Shown here in pieces: positions 7,795-16,133 of a DNA stretch of 64,000 nt (its first letter is position 1; the number at the start of each line of letters is the position of its first letter). Below the pieces are notes generated by a model. It did not search any database. It saw nothing but the letters and a program-made list of their open reading frames with translations, and was not told the origin of the DNA. The position numbers and the translations under genes are program-made. The DNA comes from Rubricella aquisinus (GTDB lineage Bacteria; Pseudomonadota; Alphaproteobacteria; Rhodobacterales; Rhodobacteraceae). Where the stretch lies: assembly GCF_014199445.1 (NCBI RefSeq), contig NZ_JACIJS010000003.1, forward strand, positions 186,001 through 250,000. The letters run 5' to 3'.

Positions 7795-8190
7795 TCAGTT
7801 TGTCAGAGGCAGTACACCTCGGTCCTTGCCAAGTGCACCGCAATAATCAATCCAGTCTTTGTTCTCGGTCAAAAGCAGGACGGATGCGAACCGCCCCGTC
7901 CATTTTTGGGCCATGACTGGAATCGTGTCGTCGATATGAGCCTGCACGTCGCGGATCCCTTCGCGGCGGGCTTCGGTGACGGCGAAGGCGCGGAACCGCT
8001 CTGCGGTGTCCTCCGCCAGCCACACGTCCGCCAGATCGCGCCCGCGCCTGTGGGCCACTTGTGCCAGCTCATCAAAAATCGCGCCGCATTCCACGAGGCT
8101 GACGGAAATGGCTTGCCGGGCGTGCCCCGGTGTTGCCATCGCCATCAGCATCACACCAGCCAAAGCCAGCGGAATGCGGCGCGGGGTCAT
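7795..8190 (-). CDS. Hypothetical exported protein between phaA and phaB
   Basis: A 131-residue protein with a clear signal peptide ([20 protein letters not shown], probable cut after GHA near residue 24), so it is exported. The mature part is rich in charged residues and has two cysteines (in VECGAIFD and IDYCGALG) that might form a disulfide in the periplasm. Its start shares one base with the phaA stop (TGATG), so it is cotranslated with an enzyme of cytoplasmic storage metabolism, which is odd for an exported protein. I do not recognise the family. Confidence 0.72.
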   Translation of the reverse strand: MTPRRIPLALAGVMLMAMATPGHARQAISVSLVECGAIFDELAQVAHRRGRDLADVWLAEDTAERFRAFAVTEARREGIRDVQAHIDDTIPVMAQKWTGRFASVLLLTENKDWIDYCGALGKDRGVLPLTN

Positions 8191-9365
8191 CAGTCGCGCT
8201 CAACGCAGAGCGCCACGCCCATGCCACCGCCGATGCAGAGCGTGGCGAGGCCCTTCTTCGCGTCGCGGCGCTGCATCTCGAACAGGAGCGTATTCAGAAC
8301 GCGGCAGCCAGAGGCCCCGATCGGGTGGCCGATTGCGATCGCGCCGCCGTTCACGTTCACAATAGCCGGATCCCAGCCCATGTCCTTGTTCACGGCGCAG
8401 GCTTGGGCCGCGAAGGCTTCATTGGCCTCCACCAGATCAAGGTCATCGACGGACCAGCCCGCCTTTTCCAGCGCCTTGCGGGACGCGTAGATTGGGCCAA
8501 CACCCATGATCGACGGATCAAGGCCAGCGGTCGCGTAGGACGCGATCCGGGCGAGCGGCTGGATGCCGCGCTTCTCCGCATTCTCGGCAGACATCAGAAG
8601 GGTTGCCGCCGCACCATCATTGAGGCCGGATGCGTTTGCCGCCGTGACCGACCCATCCTTGGAGAAAGCCGGGCGCAGTTTCTGCATCGCTTCCATCGTG
8701 GCGCCGTGGCGGATGTATTCGTCCTGATCCACGATGATATCGCCCTTGCGGGTTTTGACCGTGAAGGCCGCGATTTCATCCGCGAATTTGCCAGCCTTTT
8801 GCGCGGCTTCGGCTTTGTTCTGGGAGCCAACGGCGAATTCGTCCTGCATGTCGCGGGTGATCTGCCACTGGGCGGCGACGTTTTCCGCCGTGGTGCCCAT
8901 GTGATAGCCGTTGAACGCGTCCCACAACCCGTCCTTGATCATTGAGTCGATGAACTTCATGTCGCCCATCTTCTGGCCCTTGCGCAGGTTCGCGACATGG
9001 GGGGAGAGGGACATGCTTTCCTGACCGCCTGCGATCACGATATCCGCATCGCCAAGCTGGATATGCTGCGCACCAAGCGCCACAGCCCGCAGGCCCGACC
9101 CGCAGACCTGATTGATGCCCCATGCGGAGGCTTCTTTCGGGAGGCCCGCATTGATATGCGCCTGACGGGCCGGGTTCTGGCCCTGACCGGCGGTCAACAC
9201 CTGACCGAGGATGGTTTCAGAAATCTCACCCTTTTCGACGCCCGCCCGCTCGATCACCGCTTCGATCACGGCAGCGCCCAGATCATGGGCCGGGGTATTG
9301 GCGAATGCGCCGTTGAAGCTGCCCACGGCAGTCCGTGCGGCGGAGGCGATGACAACATTGGTCAT
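8190..9365 (-). CDS. phaA: Acetyl-CoA C-acetyltransferase (beta-ketothiolase)
   Basis: Condenses two acetyl-CoA to acetoacetyl-CoA, the first step of polyhydroxybutyrate synthesis, and works in reverse in degradation. The 391-residue length is standard. Catalytic residues are visible: Cys88 in NQVCGSG, His347 in GHPIGASG and Cys377 in CIGGGMG. The start at ATG 9365 follows AGAGGAA; an ATG two codons upstream is possible. It heads the phaA-hypothetical-phaB transcript. Confidence 0.93.
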   Translation of the reverse strand: MTNVVIASAARTAVGSFNGAFANTPAHDLGAAVIEAVIERAGVEKGEISETILGQVLTAGQGQNPARQAHINAGLPKEASAWGINQVCGSGLRAVALGAQHIQLGDADIVIAGGQESMSLSPHVANLRKGQKMGDMKFIDSMIKDGLWDAFNGYHMGTTAENVAAQWQITRDMQDEFAVGSQNKAEAAQKAGKFADEIAAFTVKTRKGDIIVDQDEYIRHGATMEAMQKLRPAFSKDGSVTAANASGLNDGAAATLLMSAENAEKRGIQPLARIASYATAGLDPSIMGVGPIYASRKALEKAGWSVDDLDLVEANEAFAAQACAVNKDMGWDPAIVNVNGGAIAIGHPIGASGCRVLNTLLFEMQRRDAKKGLATLCIGGGMGVALCVERD

Positions 9366-9482
9366 AAGCATTTCCTCTATTCATTGGCCGCCAGAATCGA
9401 CATGGGCGGCGTTCATGTTGCGGCGCAGCATAAATAAGACAACACCGCATACCTATGCGCGAATGGTCGCATCTTGGCAGGT

Positions 9483-10724
9483 TTAGGTTAGTCCCTCAAG
9501 GAAACTGAATAGGGGCGCGTAGAGTTCCGTTGCGGCCCGGCGGCCAGTCACCATTCCCACATGACCGGAGGAGGGGCGCAGGATGTCCGCGCCCCTTATG
9601 CCGCGTGGCAGGGCCTCCGCAGAGGCCGGAGGGGCGATCCTATCGCTCGGCGCGCAAAAACTCAGCACCGGCATATCAACCCGCGCCAGATCAACCGCGC
9701 GGCCCAACAGGCTCCAATCCCCGGTCATTGTCTGGTTCAACAGGTGCCAATCGACCAGCACGGTTTGCGCAACGCCAAGCGGCACATGCACCGGATCGTT
9801 GAGCCAATCCTCGACGGCGACGAAATGCCTTGCCTCCGCGCTATCAGGCTCCAGCGCGGCAAAGCGGCGGAATTTGCGCTGGGCCAGCCCGGTGTCAAGC
9901 AGGGTGAACAGGTATTGAAACAACAGATCGGGGATCGCGCCATATGTCTGCGCCATCACCGTCAAGAGGTGGCGCGCCGTCATACCGCGATCCGCGCGCA
10001 GGGGGGTTGCCATGGTGTTTGCCGTCCAGATCATTTGGGAGAAATCCCATGGCGCGCCGATAGTGACCAAGGCGCGGATGTCGCCGGGCGTGTTCGCGGC
10101 CAGCGCCGCCCCGATCGTGCCGCCCATACAATAGCCCACCACGGGAACAGGTCGCCCGGCCAAAACGCGCGCAATGGCGAGCGCGGGGCGTAGCCGCCCG
10201 CTCACATAGTCCTCAAGCGTGAAGCCCGCCTCCGCCTCCCCGGGCACGCCCCAATCCATCAGCAGGGGCCGATAGCCTTGCGCGGCAAGGCTGCGCAGGA
10301 GGGAGCAATCGGCATGCAGATCGAGGATATAGGCCCGGTTGATCAGCGACGGGATCACCAGAACGGGTGGGCCAGCGGGGCTGGTGGCCTCCGCGCATTG
10401 GCCATAATCCAAAAGCCGCGACGCCCCATCCGACCAGATCACGGGCGGCTCGGCATCGGGCCTGCGCCAAGGGTGACGTTGCCATGTCTCGATCCCGTCG
10501 AGCATCTGGCTCAGGCGATGCGCGCCTGCCACCGCGATCTCTGACGGGTGCGGCAGATCGAGCGCGGCACCCAAGGCCGCAACACTGTCATGCCACGGAA
10601 AGCGCGGGTCATGCGCCAAGGGTGCCAGATGCACCGCGTTTTGCAGGCTCCCCGCCGCCTGACCCAGATGCAGCATCAACGGCGTCGGTTTGCCGTGGCG
10701 GTGCGGGGCGACGGGATCAGTCAT
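9483..10724 (-). CDS. Short PHA synthase-like alpha/beta hydrolase (PhaC-like)
   Basis: A 413-residue alpha/beta-hydrolase with the PHA synthase lipase-box variant GYCMGG (residues 197-202), giving Cys199 as nucleophile, Asp361 in APSDRIAPP and His388 in SSGHVGM. VLVIPSLINRAYILDL and the LLMDWG strand are also synthase-like. It is shorter than class I PhaC (about 590 residues) and nearer to class III PhaC, but no PhaE partner is evident. It may be a genuine short synthase or a PHA-related thioesterase/depolymerase. Neither possible start (ATG 10724 or GTG 10751) has a clear ribosome binding site; ATG 10724 overlaps the upstream small ORF by eight bases, suggesting coupling. Confidence 0.74.
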   Translation of the reverse strand: MTDPVAPHRHGKPTPLMLHLGQAAGSLQNAVHLAPLAHDPRFPWHDSVAALGAALDLPHPSEIAVAGAHRLSQMLDGIETWQRHPWRRPDAEPPVIWSDGASRLLDYGQCAEATSPAGPPVLVIPSLINRAYILDLHADCSLLRSLAAQGYRPLLMDWGVPGEAEAGFTLEDYVSGRLRPALAIARVLAGRPVPVVGYCMGGTIGAALAANTPGDIRALVTIGAPWDFSQMIWTANTMATPLRADRGMTARHLLTVMAQTYGAIPDLLFQYLFTLLDTGLAQRKFRRFAALEPDSAEARHFVAVEDWLNDPVHVPLGVAQTVLVDWHLLNQTMTGDWSLLGRAVDLARVDMPVLSFCAPSDRIAPPASAEALPRGIRGADILRPSSGHVGMVTGRRAATELYAPLFSFLEGLT

Positions 10725-10863
10725 CGCGGGGCGGCTGCTTTGGCCCGTCACGCTGCATCAGCGAAACGCTCTTTTCCCACAGATCGAGATACGCCTCCGC
10801 CGGGGCGGGTTTGTCGCGCTGCGGCATGGCATCGGGCGTGGCGGTGGCGTCCTTTTTCGTCAT
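10717..10863 (-). CDS. Possible 48-residue leader protein coupled to the PhaC-like gene
   Basis: Reads MTKKDATATPDAMPQRDKPA and continues through AYLDLWEKSVSLMQRDG to a TGA that lies just inside the PhaC-like gene. The C-terminal half looks like a short amphipathic helix (YLDLWEKSVSLMQ) of the kind found at the N termini of PHA synthases and in phasins, which is only a resemblance. No good ribosome binding site is visible. The overlap with the next gene favours a real, coupled gene, or the remnant of a longer N terminus. Confidence 0.48.
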   Translation of the reverse strand: MTKKDATATPDAMPQRDKPAPAEAYLDLWEKSVSLMQRDGPKQPPRDD

Positions 10864-10902
10864 GGGCGCAGTGTAACGGGAATGACCTCAGCGTCACGCG
10901 CA

Positions 10903-10949
10903 TTTTTTGCATTGCGGCACTGCGTCAAGCGGTTAGGATGCTGCGCAAC
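10903..10949 (+). promoter_or_regulatory. TGC-rich candidate PhaR operator upstream of phaR
   Basis: The phaR upstream region contains TTTTTTGCATTGCGGCACTG (from 10903) and, nearer the gene, TGCTGCGCAAC (10939-10949). PhaR of related bacteria represses its own gene and phasin genes through TGC-rich sites, so these runs are a plausible autoregulatory site. The match is by composition, not by an exact consensus. Confidence 0.4.
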
Positions 10950-10973
10950 AAAAATCATAATGGAGGACGCCAG

Positions 10974-11576
10974 ATGAGCGCGAAAGAGACCGATCAGAAG
11001 GCCCCCATCGTCATCAAGAAATACGCGAACCGGCGGCTCTACAACACCAAGAAGTCCACCTATGTGACGCTGGAAAACCTTGCCGAGATGGTGCGCGAGG
11101 GCGATGATTTCGTGGTCAATGATGCAAAGACAGGGGAGGATATCACCCGCTCTGTCCTTGCCCAGATCATCTTTGAAGAAGAGGCCAAGGGGCGCAACAT
11201 GCTGCCCACGAATTTCCTGCGCCAGTTGATCCGGCTTTACGGGGATACGCTACAGGGGTTCGTGCCGGGGTATCTTGACGCGTCGATGGACACGTTCACC
11301 AAGAACCAGGAAAAGATGCGCGAGCAGGTACGCACCGCTTTTGATGCCAATCCCGCCATTGCGAATTTTGAGGTGATGGCGCGCTCGAACATGGAATGGT
11401 TCGAGAATACGGTGCGCATGTTCTCCCCCTTTGTGGGCGCAAGCGCGGATAAGGCTACCGAAGCGCCCAAAGCGGCTGAGGAAAAATCCAAGACCAAAGA
11501 AGTCGAGTTGGACGAGTTGAAAAACCAGCTTGCCGCGATGCAGGAGCAACTTTCCGACCTCGTGAAAAAGGGCTGA
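10974..11576 (+). CDS. phaR: Polyhydroxyalkanoate synthesis repressor PhaR
   Basis: A 200-residue regulator that binds both DNA and PHB granules and represses phasin genes until polymer accumulates. The N-terminal PHB/PHA accumulation regulator DNA-binding domain begins IVIKKYANRRLYNT (residues 12-25), followed by the granule-associating domain with ARSNMEWFENTVRMFSPF near residues 139-156. The C-terminal third is charged and likely coiled coil (VELDELKNQLAAMQEQLSDL). The start follows GGAGGACGCCAG. No phasin or class I phaC adjoins it here, which is unusual. Its stop abuts that of the convergent EAL gene with no spare base. Confidence 0.93.
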   Translation: MSAKETDQKAPIVIKKYANRRLYNTKKSTYVTLENLAEMVREGDDFVVNDAKTGEDITRSVLAQIIFEEEAKGRNMLPTNFLRQLIRLYGDTLQGFVPGYLDASMDTFTKNQEKMREQVRTAFDANPAIANFEVMARSNMEWFENTVRMFSPFVGASADKATEAPKAAEEKSKTKEVELDELKNQLAAMQEQLSDLVKKG

Positions 11577-12359
11577 TCACGCGATCCGCCGCAGGAACGG
11601 CTCCGCAAGCAACAACTTGCCGGGTCGGTCCGTCGGGCGGCCAAACAGGAAGCCCTGCAACGCATCCGCGCCCGCATCAATCAGCCAATCGGCGTCCGCT
11701 TTCGTCTCCACCCCTTCGGCCACGACCATCAGGTCAAAATGCTGCGCGATAGAGATCAGCGCGCGGCAGATCGCTTGCCTGTCATGGTCATCCGCGACCC
11801 CGTGGATCAGTTGCCAATCCAGTTTCACGCCGTCAAACGCGCCAGTCAGGAAATGCCGGACAGAGGAATACCCCGCCCCGAAATCGTCGATCAGCACGGT
11901 CAATCCTGTGGCGCGGAAACTGCGCAGCGCGATCAGCATCGCGTCGGTGATCTGACTGGCTTCGGTCACTTCAAGGATCATGCGATCCGCGATGCGGGAC
12001 GGCAGCGCGGCGATCCGTGCCTGAATGATCGGGTTGGTCAGATTTTCGGGATCCATATTCACCGACAGGCGCAGCGTTTCCGACCGGTCAAGGATGCGCA
12101 CGGCAAGGTCCAGCGCCAGCGCATCCACCTCCGCAATGATGCCAGCGCGGCGGGCCACCGGGATAAACACATCCGGCGGCAGGATCGCGCCCGTCTCATC
12201 GCGCAGCCGCAAAAGTGCCTCGTGAAACGCAATGGTCGGGCCGCCTTGGGTGCGCAGCACAGGCTGGTAATGCAACTCGCCCCGCCCATCCAACAGGGCA
12301 TTCACGGATCGCATGTCCTGCGTACTCAATGCAGTGTTCATGAATTGGGTCTCTTGCAT
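11577..12359 (-). CDS. EAL domain cyclic-di-GMP phosphodiesterase, single domain
   Basis: A 260-residue protein consisting of one EAL domain without sensory or GGDEF domain. Residues needed for hydrolysis appear intact: E47-A-L (FHEALLRLRD), the Asn of SVNMDPEN, LEVTE, the DD pair in IDDFGAGYSS, the Lys in VKLDW, AEGVET and the Gln of ALQGF. It is therefore probably an active cytoplasmic phosphodiesterase lowering cyclic-di-GMP, which could affect motility or attachment. The start ATG follows GGAGAG at a good distance. Confidence 0.86.
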   Translation of the reverse strand: MQETQFMNTALSTQDMRSVNALLDGRGELHYQPVLRTQGGPTIAFHEALLRLRDETGAILPPDVFIPVARRAGIIAEVDALALDLAVRILDRSETLRLSVNMDPENLTNPIIQARIAALPSRIADRMILEVTEASQITDAMLIALRSFRATGLTVLIDDFGAGYSSVRHFLTGAFDGVKLDWQLIHGVADDHDRQAICRALISIAQHFDLMVVAEGVETKADADWLIDAGADALQGFLFGRPTDRPGKLLLAEPFLRRIA

Positions 12360-12445
12360 AGCGCACTCTCCAGATGGGGGAATCGGTCGTGACTTTGATT
12401 AAATGTTCCCTTATTGTTCTAACGATGGGTTAACGGAGTTTGAAA

Positions 12446-13018
12446 ATGTGTGAGCGCTGCCCGTGGTGCGGGACCGATCCGATCTATGTCGAGTATCACG
12501 ACACCGAATGGGGCGTGCCGGAATATGACAGCCGCGCGCTGTTTGAAAAACTCGTTCTCGATGGATTTCAGGCCGGGCTAAGCTGGATCACCATCTTGAA
12601 GAAGCGAGACAATTTCCGTACGGCCTTTGACGGGTTCGATCCCCACATAATCGCTGAATGGGGGGAGGAGGAGGTCGCGCGCTGCCTTGCCGATCCCGGC
12701 ATCGTCCGCCACCGGGGAAAGATTGAGGCGACCATTGGCAATGCCCGCGCGTGGCAGCAGATCGAGGGGCGCGAGGGCTTCTCGGCCTTCCTGTGGTCCT
12801 ATGTCGATGGCGCGCCCCTACAAAACAGCTTCGCCACCATGGCGGAAGTGCCGCCAGAAACGCCAGTGTCCAAGCAGCTCTCGAAAGACCTCAAGAAAAC
12901 CGGGTTCCGGTTTTGCGGCCCGACCATCGTTTATGCATTTATGGAGGCCGTGGGCATGGCCAATGACCATCTGACGACCTGTCCCCGGCATGAGGCGGTC
13001 AAGGCGCTGGCGCGATAG
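12446..13018 (+). CDS. tag: DNA-3-methyladenine glycosylase I
   Basis: Base-excision repair enzyme that removes 3-methyladenine from alkylated DNA. The 190-residue product opens with CERCPWCGTDPIYVEYHDTE, carrying the zinc-binding cysteine and the conserved HDTEWG region, and has FQAGLSWITILKKR and FRFCGPTIVYAFMEAVG plus the C-terminal CPRH zinc ligands. ATG 12446 lies seven bases after ACGGAG; a TTG at 12440 is less likely. It stands alone between divergent and unrelated genes. Confidence 0.93.
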   Translation: MCERCPWCGTDPIYVEYHDTEWGVPEYDSRALFEKLVLDGFQAGLSWITILKKRDNFRTAFDGFDPHIIAEWGEEEVARCLADPGIVRHRGKIEATIGNARAWQQIEGREGFSAFLWSYVDGAPLQNSFATMAEVPPETPVSKQLSKDLKKTGFRFCGPTIVYAFMEAVGMANDHLTTCPRHEAVKALAR

Positions 13019-13058
13019 CGGATTGCCGAACGGATGCGGCGGCCCATATCGTTAAATC

Positions 13059-13703
13059 ATGATGAAGGTTCTCGCCACCCTGCTGATCCTGTTGCCCGCC
13101 AGCGCCATGGCGCGCGGCGCCGTCCCATTTGACGGCACATGGGAGCGGATCACCTTTCCGTTTCAGACAGCGACCCGCTTTACGGAGCAGGGCGAAGACA
13201 TGATGATCGAAGGCGATGGCAGCGTCTCGATCGCATGGCGGCAGCTTGATCCGGTGTTCTGGCAGGCGGATCGCGCATCCTGGACGGTCGATATCCTGCA
13301 ATCGGTCCCCGCGACGGACCTGTCGCTCAAAGGCGGCGATGATCGCAACCTGTCGCTCTATTTCGTGTTCGCGGGCGACGATACGGCTGCGCGTGCGCAG
13401 CGCGGCGCGTCCTTGGCACGGGTTCTGCGGCAGGATGATGTGCGGGTGCTGCTTTACGTCTTTGGCGGGACGGCGGCGCGGGGTGCGCAGTTCGACAGCC
13501 CCTATATGGATGGGAAAGGCCGCGTGATCATCAAAGCGCCGGCAGAGGCGGGCACGTTTTCGGAGGATGTCGACTTAGCCGCCGATTTCGCGCAGGCGTT
13601 TTCCGGGCCGCGGGGCAATCTGATCGGCGTGGCCCTCTCCACGGACAGCGATGACACCGATACTCAGGTGCGCGCCATGGTCAGTGACCTCACCTTGCGC
13701 TAA
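13059..13703 (+). CDS. DUF3047 family exported protein
   Basis: A 214-residue protein with a signal peptide (MKVLATLLILLPASAMARGA, cut near residue 20), hence periplasmic or outer-membrane associated. The mature domain, with WTVDILQSVPATDLSLKGGD, DRNLSLYFVF and a late IGVALSTDSDDTDT segment, matches my memory of DUF3047, a beta-rich family of unknown function. No ribosome binding site of note precedes the ATGATG start. Context gives no clue. Confidence 0.7.
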   Translation: MMKVLATLLILLPASAMARGAVPFDGTWERITFPFQTATRFTEQGEDMMIEGDGSVSIAWRQLDPVFWQADRASWTVDILQSVPATDLSLKGGDDRNLSLYFVFAGDDTAARAQRGASLARVLRQDDVRVLLYVFGGTAARGAQFDSPYMDGKGRVIIKAPAEAGTFSEDVDLAADFAQAFSGPRGNLIGVALSTDSDDTDTQVRAMVSDLTLR

Positions 13704-13745
13704 CCGCACTGGCGCCGGGCGGCGAAGCGTCTTAGGGTCCGCGCC

Positions 13746-15275
13746 ATGACGACTGCACTCACTTTATCCTCCGATCAGGCCGATGCGTTTGACGCGATTT
13801 CCGACCTTTTGGCGAAATCGGGCGTCGATCTGGTGAACGGACTGCTGCAACCGCCCAAGGACGGGGGCGCTGGTCAAGTGTTCGCCATTCTGGGCAAGGC
13901 GGGATCGGGCAAGACGGCCCTTCTGGCGGAGCTGGTGCGCGCGCTCAACGATGCCGGGGTGGACACGATCAGCGGCGATTGGGAGGGACGTAAACGCAAG
14001 GATAAGCGCACCCTTGCGATCCTTGCCCCGACCAACAAGGCGGCCTCGGTGCTGCGCAATCGCGGCGTGGCCGCAACGACGATCCACCGCATCCTCTACA
14101 CCCCCATCTATGACCCGGAATATGAGAAAATCGCCGAGTGGCTCGCGGGGGAGCGGGATCGCCCCACGGTCGAAGGGCTGACGGATGAGGCGCTCGACCG
14201 CGCCCATGCGTTCTATCAGACCGTGCCGTCTATTCCCGGTGCGCTCGCGACCGCAGGTCTGCGCGGCTCAGATTTTATCACTGGCTGGAAACGCCGCGAT
14301 GACCCGCTTGATATCGGTTTCGTGGACGAAGGGTCGATGCTCGATGAAAAGCAGTTCGAGGATCTGAGCGAGATTTTCAGCACACTTGTCCTGTTCGGGG
14401 ATCCCGCACAGCTTGCCCCCGTGGGGCAATCGGGCAGCATGGTGTTTGACGCGATGCCAGAGCCGCGCAAGCGGGAATTGGGCCGTATCCACCGGCAGGC
14501 GGCGGATAACCCGATCCTTGACCTTGCCCATGCGCTCGCGGACCCGGAGGTCGATTTCCAGCGCTTCGAGCGGATGGTGGAGGAGGCCGCGTCCCGCGAC
14601 GCGCGCGTCGTCGTCTCCCCCCGTGCCGATGCGGCCCTGATGGCCCGCTCTCCGATGCTGGTGTGGCGCAACGCGACGCGCATTCGCCTGATCCATGCGT
14701 TCCGCGCGGCTTATGGTGCGCCTGAAACCGCGCTTTTGCCAGGTGAGCCGCTGATTTGCGACGGGATCGAACTGCCGCTCAAACACCGCAAGAAACGGAT
14801 CGACCTTGAGGCGCGCGGCCTCATTAAAGGCGCGCAAACCATCTATCTTGGCGAAGGGCGCAAGCCCGGCTTCTCCCGCCTCCATGTCGCCGGTGCGGAG
14901 GAGCCGCAGGTGAACGCGGCCACCATCATCAAAATCGAAAAACCGGGGGAGGAGGAGCCGTTTATCCCCTCTGCCGCACGCATGGGGGCCGCTTTCATCC
15001 ATGGCGCGGCCTGCACGATCCACAAGGCGCAAGGCTCGCAATGGCGCGATGTGCAGGTGTTCGCGCCTGACCTCTACACCGCCGCGCGCATGGGCCGGAT
15101 GGAGGCAGGGCTGCCCCTGTGGAAACGGCTTGCCTATGTTGCCATCACGCGGGCGGAGGAGCGGCTGTTGTGGGTCACGCAGTACCGGCTTGCCCGCCCC
15201 ACGACCCCGCTTGGCACCGACGATCTGAAAGCGGACGCCACACCTGCGCCGCTCACACTGACGTCTGAGACGTAG
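13746..15275 (+). CDS. RecD-like ATP-dependent DNA helicase
   Basis: A 509-residue superfamily 1 helicase. Walker A GKAGSGKT is at residues 50-57, motif Ia at LAPTNKAASVLR, Walker B at IGFVDEGSMLDE, motif III at LFGDPAQLAPV, and the C-terminal UvrD_C_2-like part has CTIHKAQGSQW and LAYVAITRAEERLLW. Proteins of this type resemble RecD2 and Dda but are shorter and lack RecBC partners; they probably act in repair or fork processing. It is a single gene followed by a copy of the dispersed repeat. Confidence 0.82.
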   Translation: MTTALTLSSDQADAFDAISDLLAKSGVDLVNGLLQPPKDGGAGQVFAILGKAGSGKTALLAELVRALNDAGVDTISGDWEGRKRKDKRTLAILAPTNKAASVLRNRGVAATTIHRILYTPIYDPEYEKIAEWLAGERDRPTVEGLTDEALDRAHAFYQTVPSIPGALATAGLRGSDFITGWKRRDDPLDIGFVDEGSMLDEKQFEDLSEIFSTLVLFGDPAQLAPVGQSGSMVFDAMPEPRKRELGRIHRQAADNPILDLAHALADPEVDFQRFERMVEEAASRDARVVVSPRADAALMARSPMLVWRNATRIRLIHAFRAAYGAPETALLPGEPLICDGIELPLKHRKKRIDLEARGLIKGAQTIYLGEGRKPGFSRLHVAGAEEPQVNAATIIKIEKPGEEEPFIPSAARMGAAFIHGAACTIHKAQGSQWRDVQVFAPDLYTAARMGRMEAGLPLWKRLAYVAITRAEERLLWVTQYRLARPTTPLGTDDLKADATPAPLTLTSET

Positions 15276-15286
15276 AGAGCCACCCG

Positions 15287-15345
15287 GTTTCTTTTTTCCC
15301 TAAATACCTCACGCGCAAAGCGCACCGACGCGCCAGCGGCGGTTT
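15287..15345. repeat. Dispersed intergenic repeat, partial copy 2
   Basis: GTTTCTTTTTTCCCTAAATA followed by CCTC is identical to the stretch at 26913-26937, and the downstream CGCGCAAAGCGCACCGACGC resembles copy 1 at 1532-1550. The second half of the element (the CCCAAAGGGAGCG part) is absent. It lies between the ends of the helicase and DUF599 genes. Confidence 0.65.
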
Positions 15346-15348
15346 CTG

Positions 15349-16050
15349 TCAGTCTTCCAAAAGCGCATTGCGGGACATGGAATGAAACTCCCGCCGCCAG
15401 ATCACGGCAACCGTGACAAAAGTGCTCACGATCAGCGGCACCGGGCCAAGCAGCCATGCCAGTGAGGCCAGCGCGAAATAGATCGCGCGCAGGCCCCGGT
15501 TAAAGCTGCGTGCGGCATAATTTGCGACCTTGGCCGCGCGTTTGGCCATCTTTTGTGCGGCGTCTGGCTCGTCATGCGCGGGCACCGCTGCCATCACCGT
15601 CGCGGCATAGCCAAACAACCGGTTGGCCCAGACAAACCGCATGAAGGCGACCGTCAGCGCAAGCACCAAAACCAGCAGCTTCGCTTCCACCAACACCCTA
15701 GGCTGCGCCAGTTCAGGGGAGATATCGCCCGCCAGCATATTGAGCGTCTCCGCCTGCGCCAGCAGCGCCGCACCACCGCCGATTGCCAGCATGGTGGTCG
15801 AGCCGAAAAATGCCGTCGCTTGCCGCAATCCGTTGATGATCTGCGCGTCAAAGATGCGCACATCGCGCCGCGCCATCTCCATCATCCAGTGTTCGCGGTA
15901 TTCATCCATCAATTGATGGGTGGATTTGCGGGCGCTGGACGGATGCTCCACACGCAGGCCAATTGCCGCCCAGCCGATGCAAAATATGCAGATTGCGAGG
16001 ATATCCAGCATCGAAAAGACGGTCAGGGACATGCCTGTGAGTTCATTCAT
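15349..16050 (-). CDS. DUF599 family membrane protein
   Basis: A 233-residue inner-membrane protein with about four hydrophobic helices (residues 10-30, 80-100, 120-145, 195-215). The cytoplasmic loop with MDEYREHWMMEMARRDVRIFDAQIING and the later NYAARSFNRGLRAIYFALA are DUF599 hallmarks. Function of the family is unknown. It is divergent from glcD, with an inverted repeat in the shared upstream region. Confidence 0.8.
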   Translation of the reverse strand: MNELTGMSLTVFSMLDILAICIFCIGWAAIGLRVEHPSSARKSTHQLMDEYREHWMMEMARRDVRIFDAQIINGLRQATAFFGSTTMLAIGGGAALLAQAETLNMLAGDISPELAQPRVLVEAKLLVLVLALTVAFMRFVWANRLFGYAATVMAAVPAHDEPDAAQKMAKRAAKVANYAARSFNRGLRAIYFALASLAWLLGPVPLIVSTFVTVAVIWRREFHSMSRNALLED

Positions 16051-16086
16051 GGTGGGGCGCTCCCGAATCCTATCGACAAACCGCGA

Positions 16087-16111
16087 AATTGGTCATATAA
16101 ACAAACCAATT
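16087..16111 (+). promoter_or_regulatory. Inverted repeat AATTGGT-N11-ACCAATT upstream of glcD
   Basis: A perfect 7-base inverted repeat (16087-16093 and 16105-16111) around an A/T-rich spacer, ending ten bases before the ribosome binding site of glcD. Its position over the likely promoter suggests an operator for the glycolate oxidase operon, for example for a GntR-family GlcC protein, but no such regulator is in this window and the half-site spacing is wider than the usual GntR site. Confidence 0.5.
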
Positions 16112-16133
16112 CAGCCAGTAGGAGGCCCAGACC

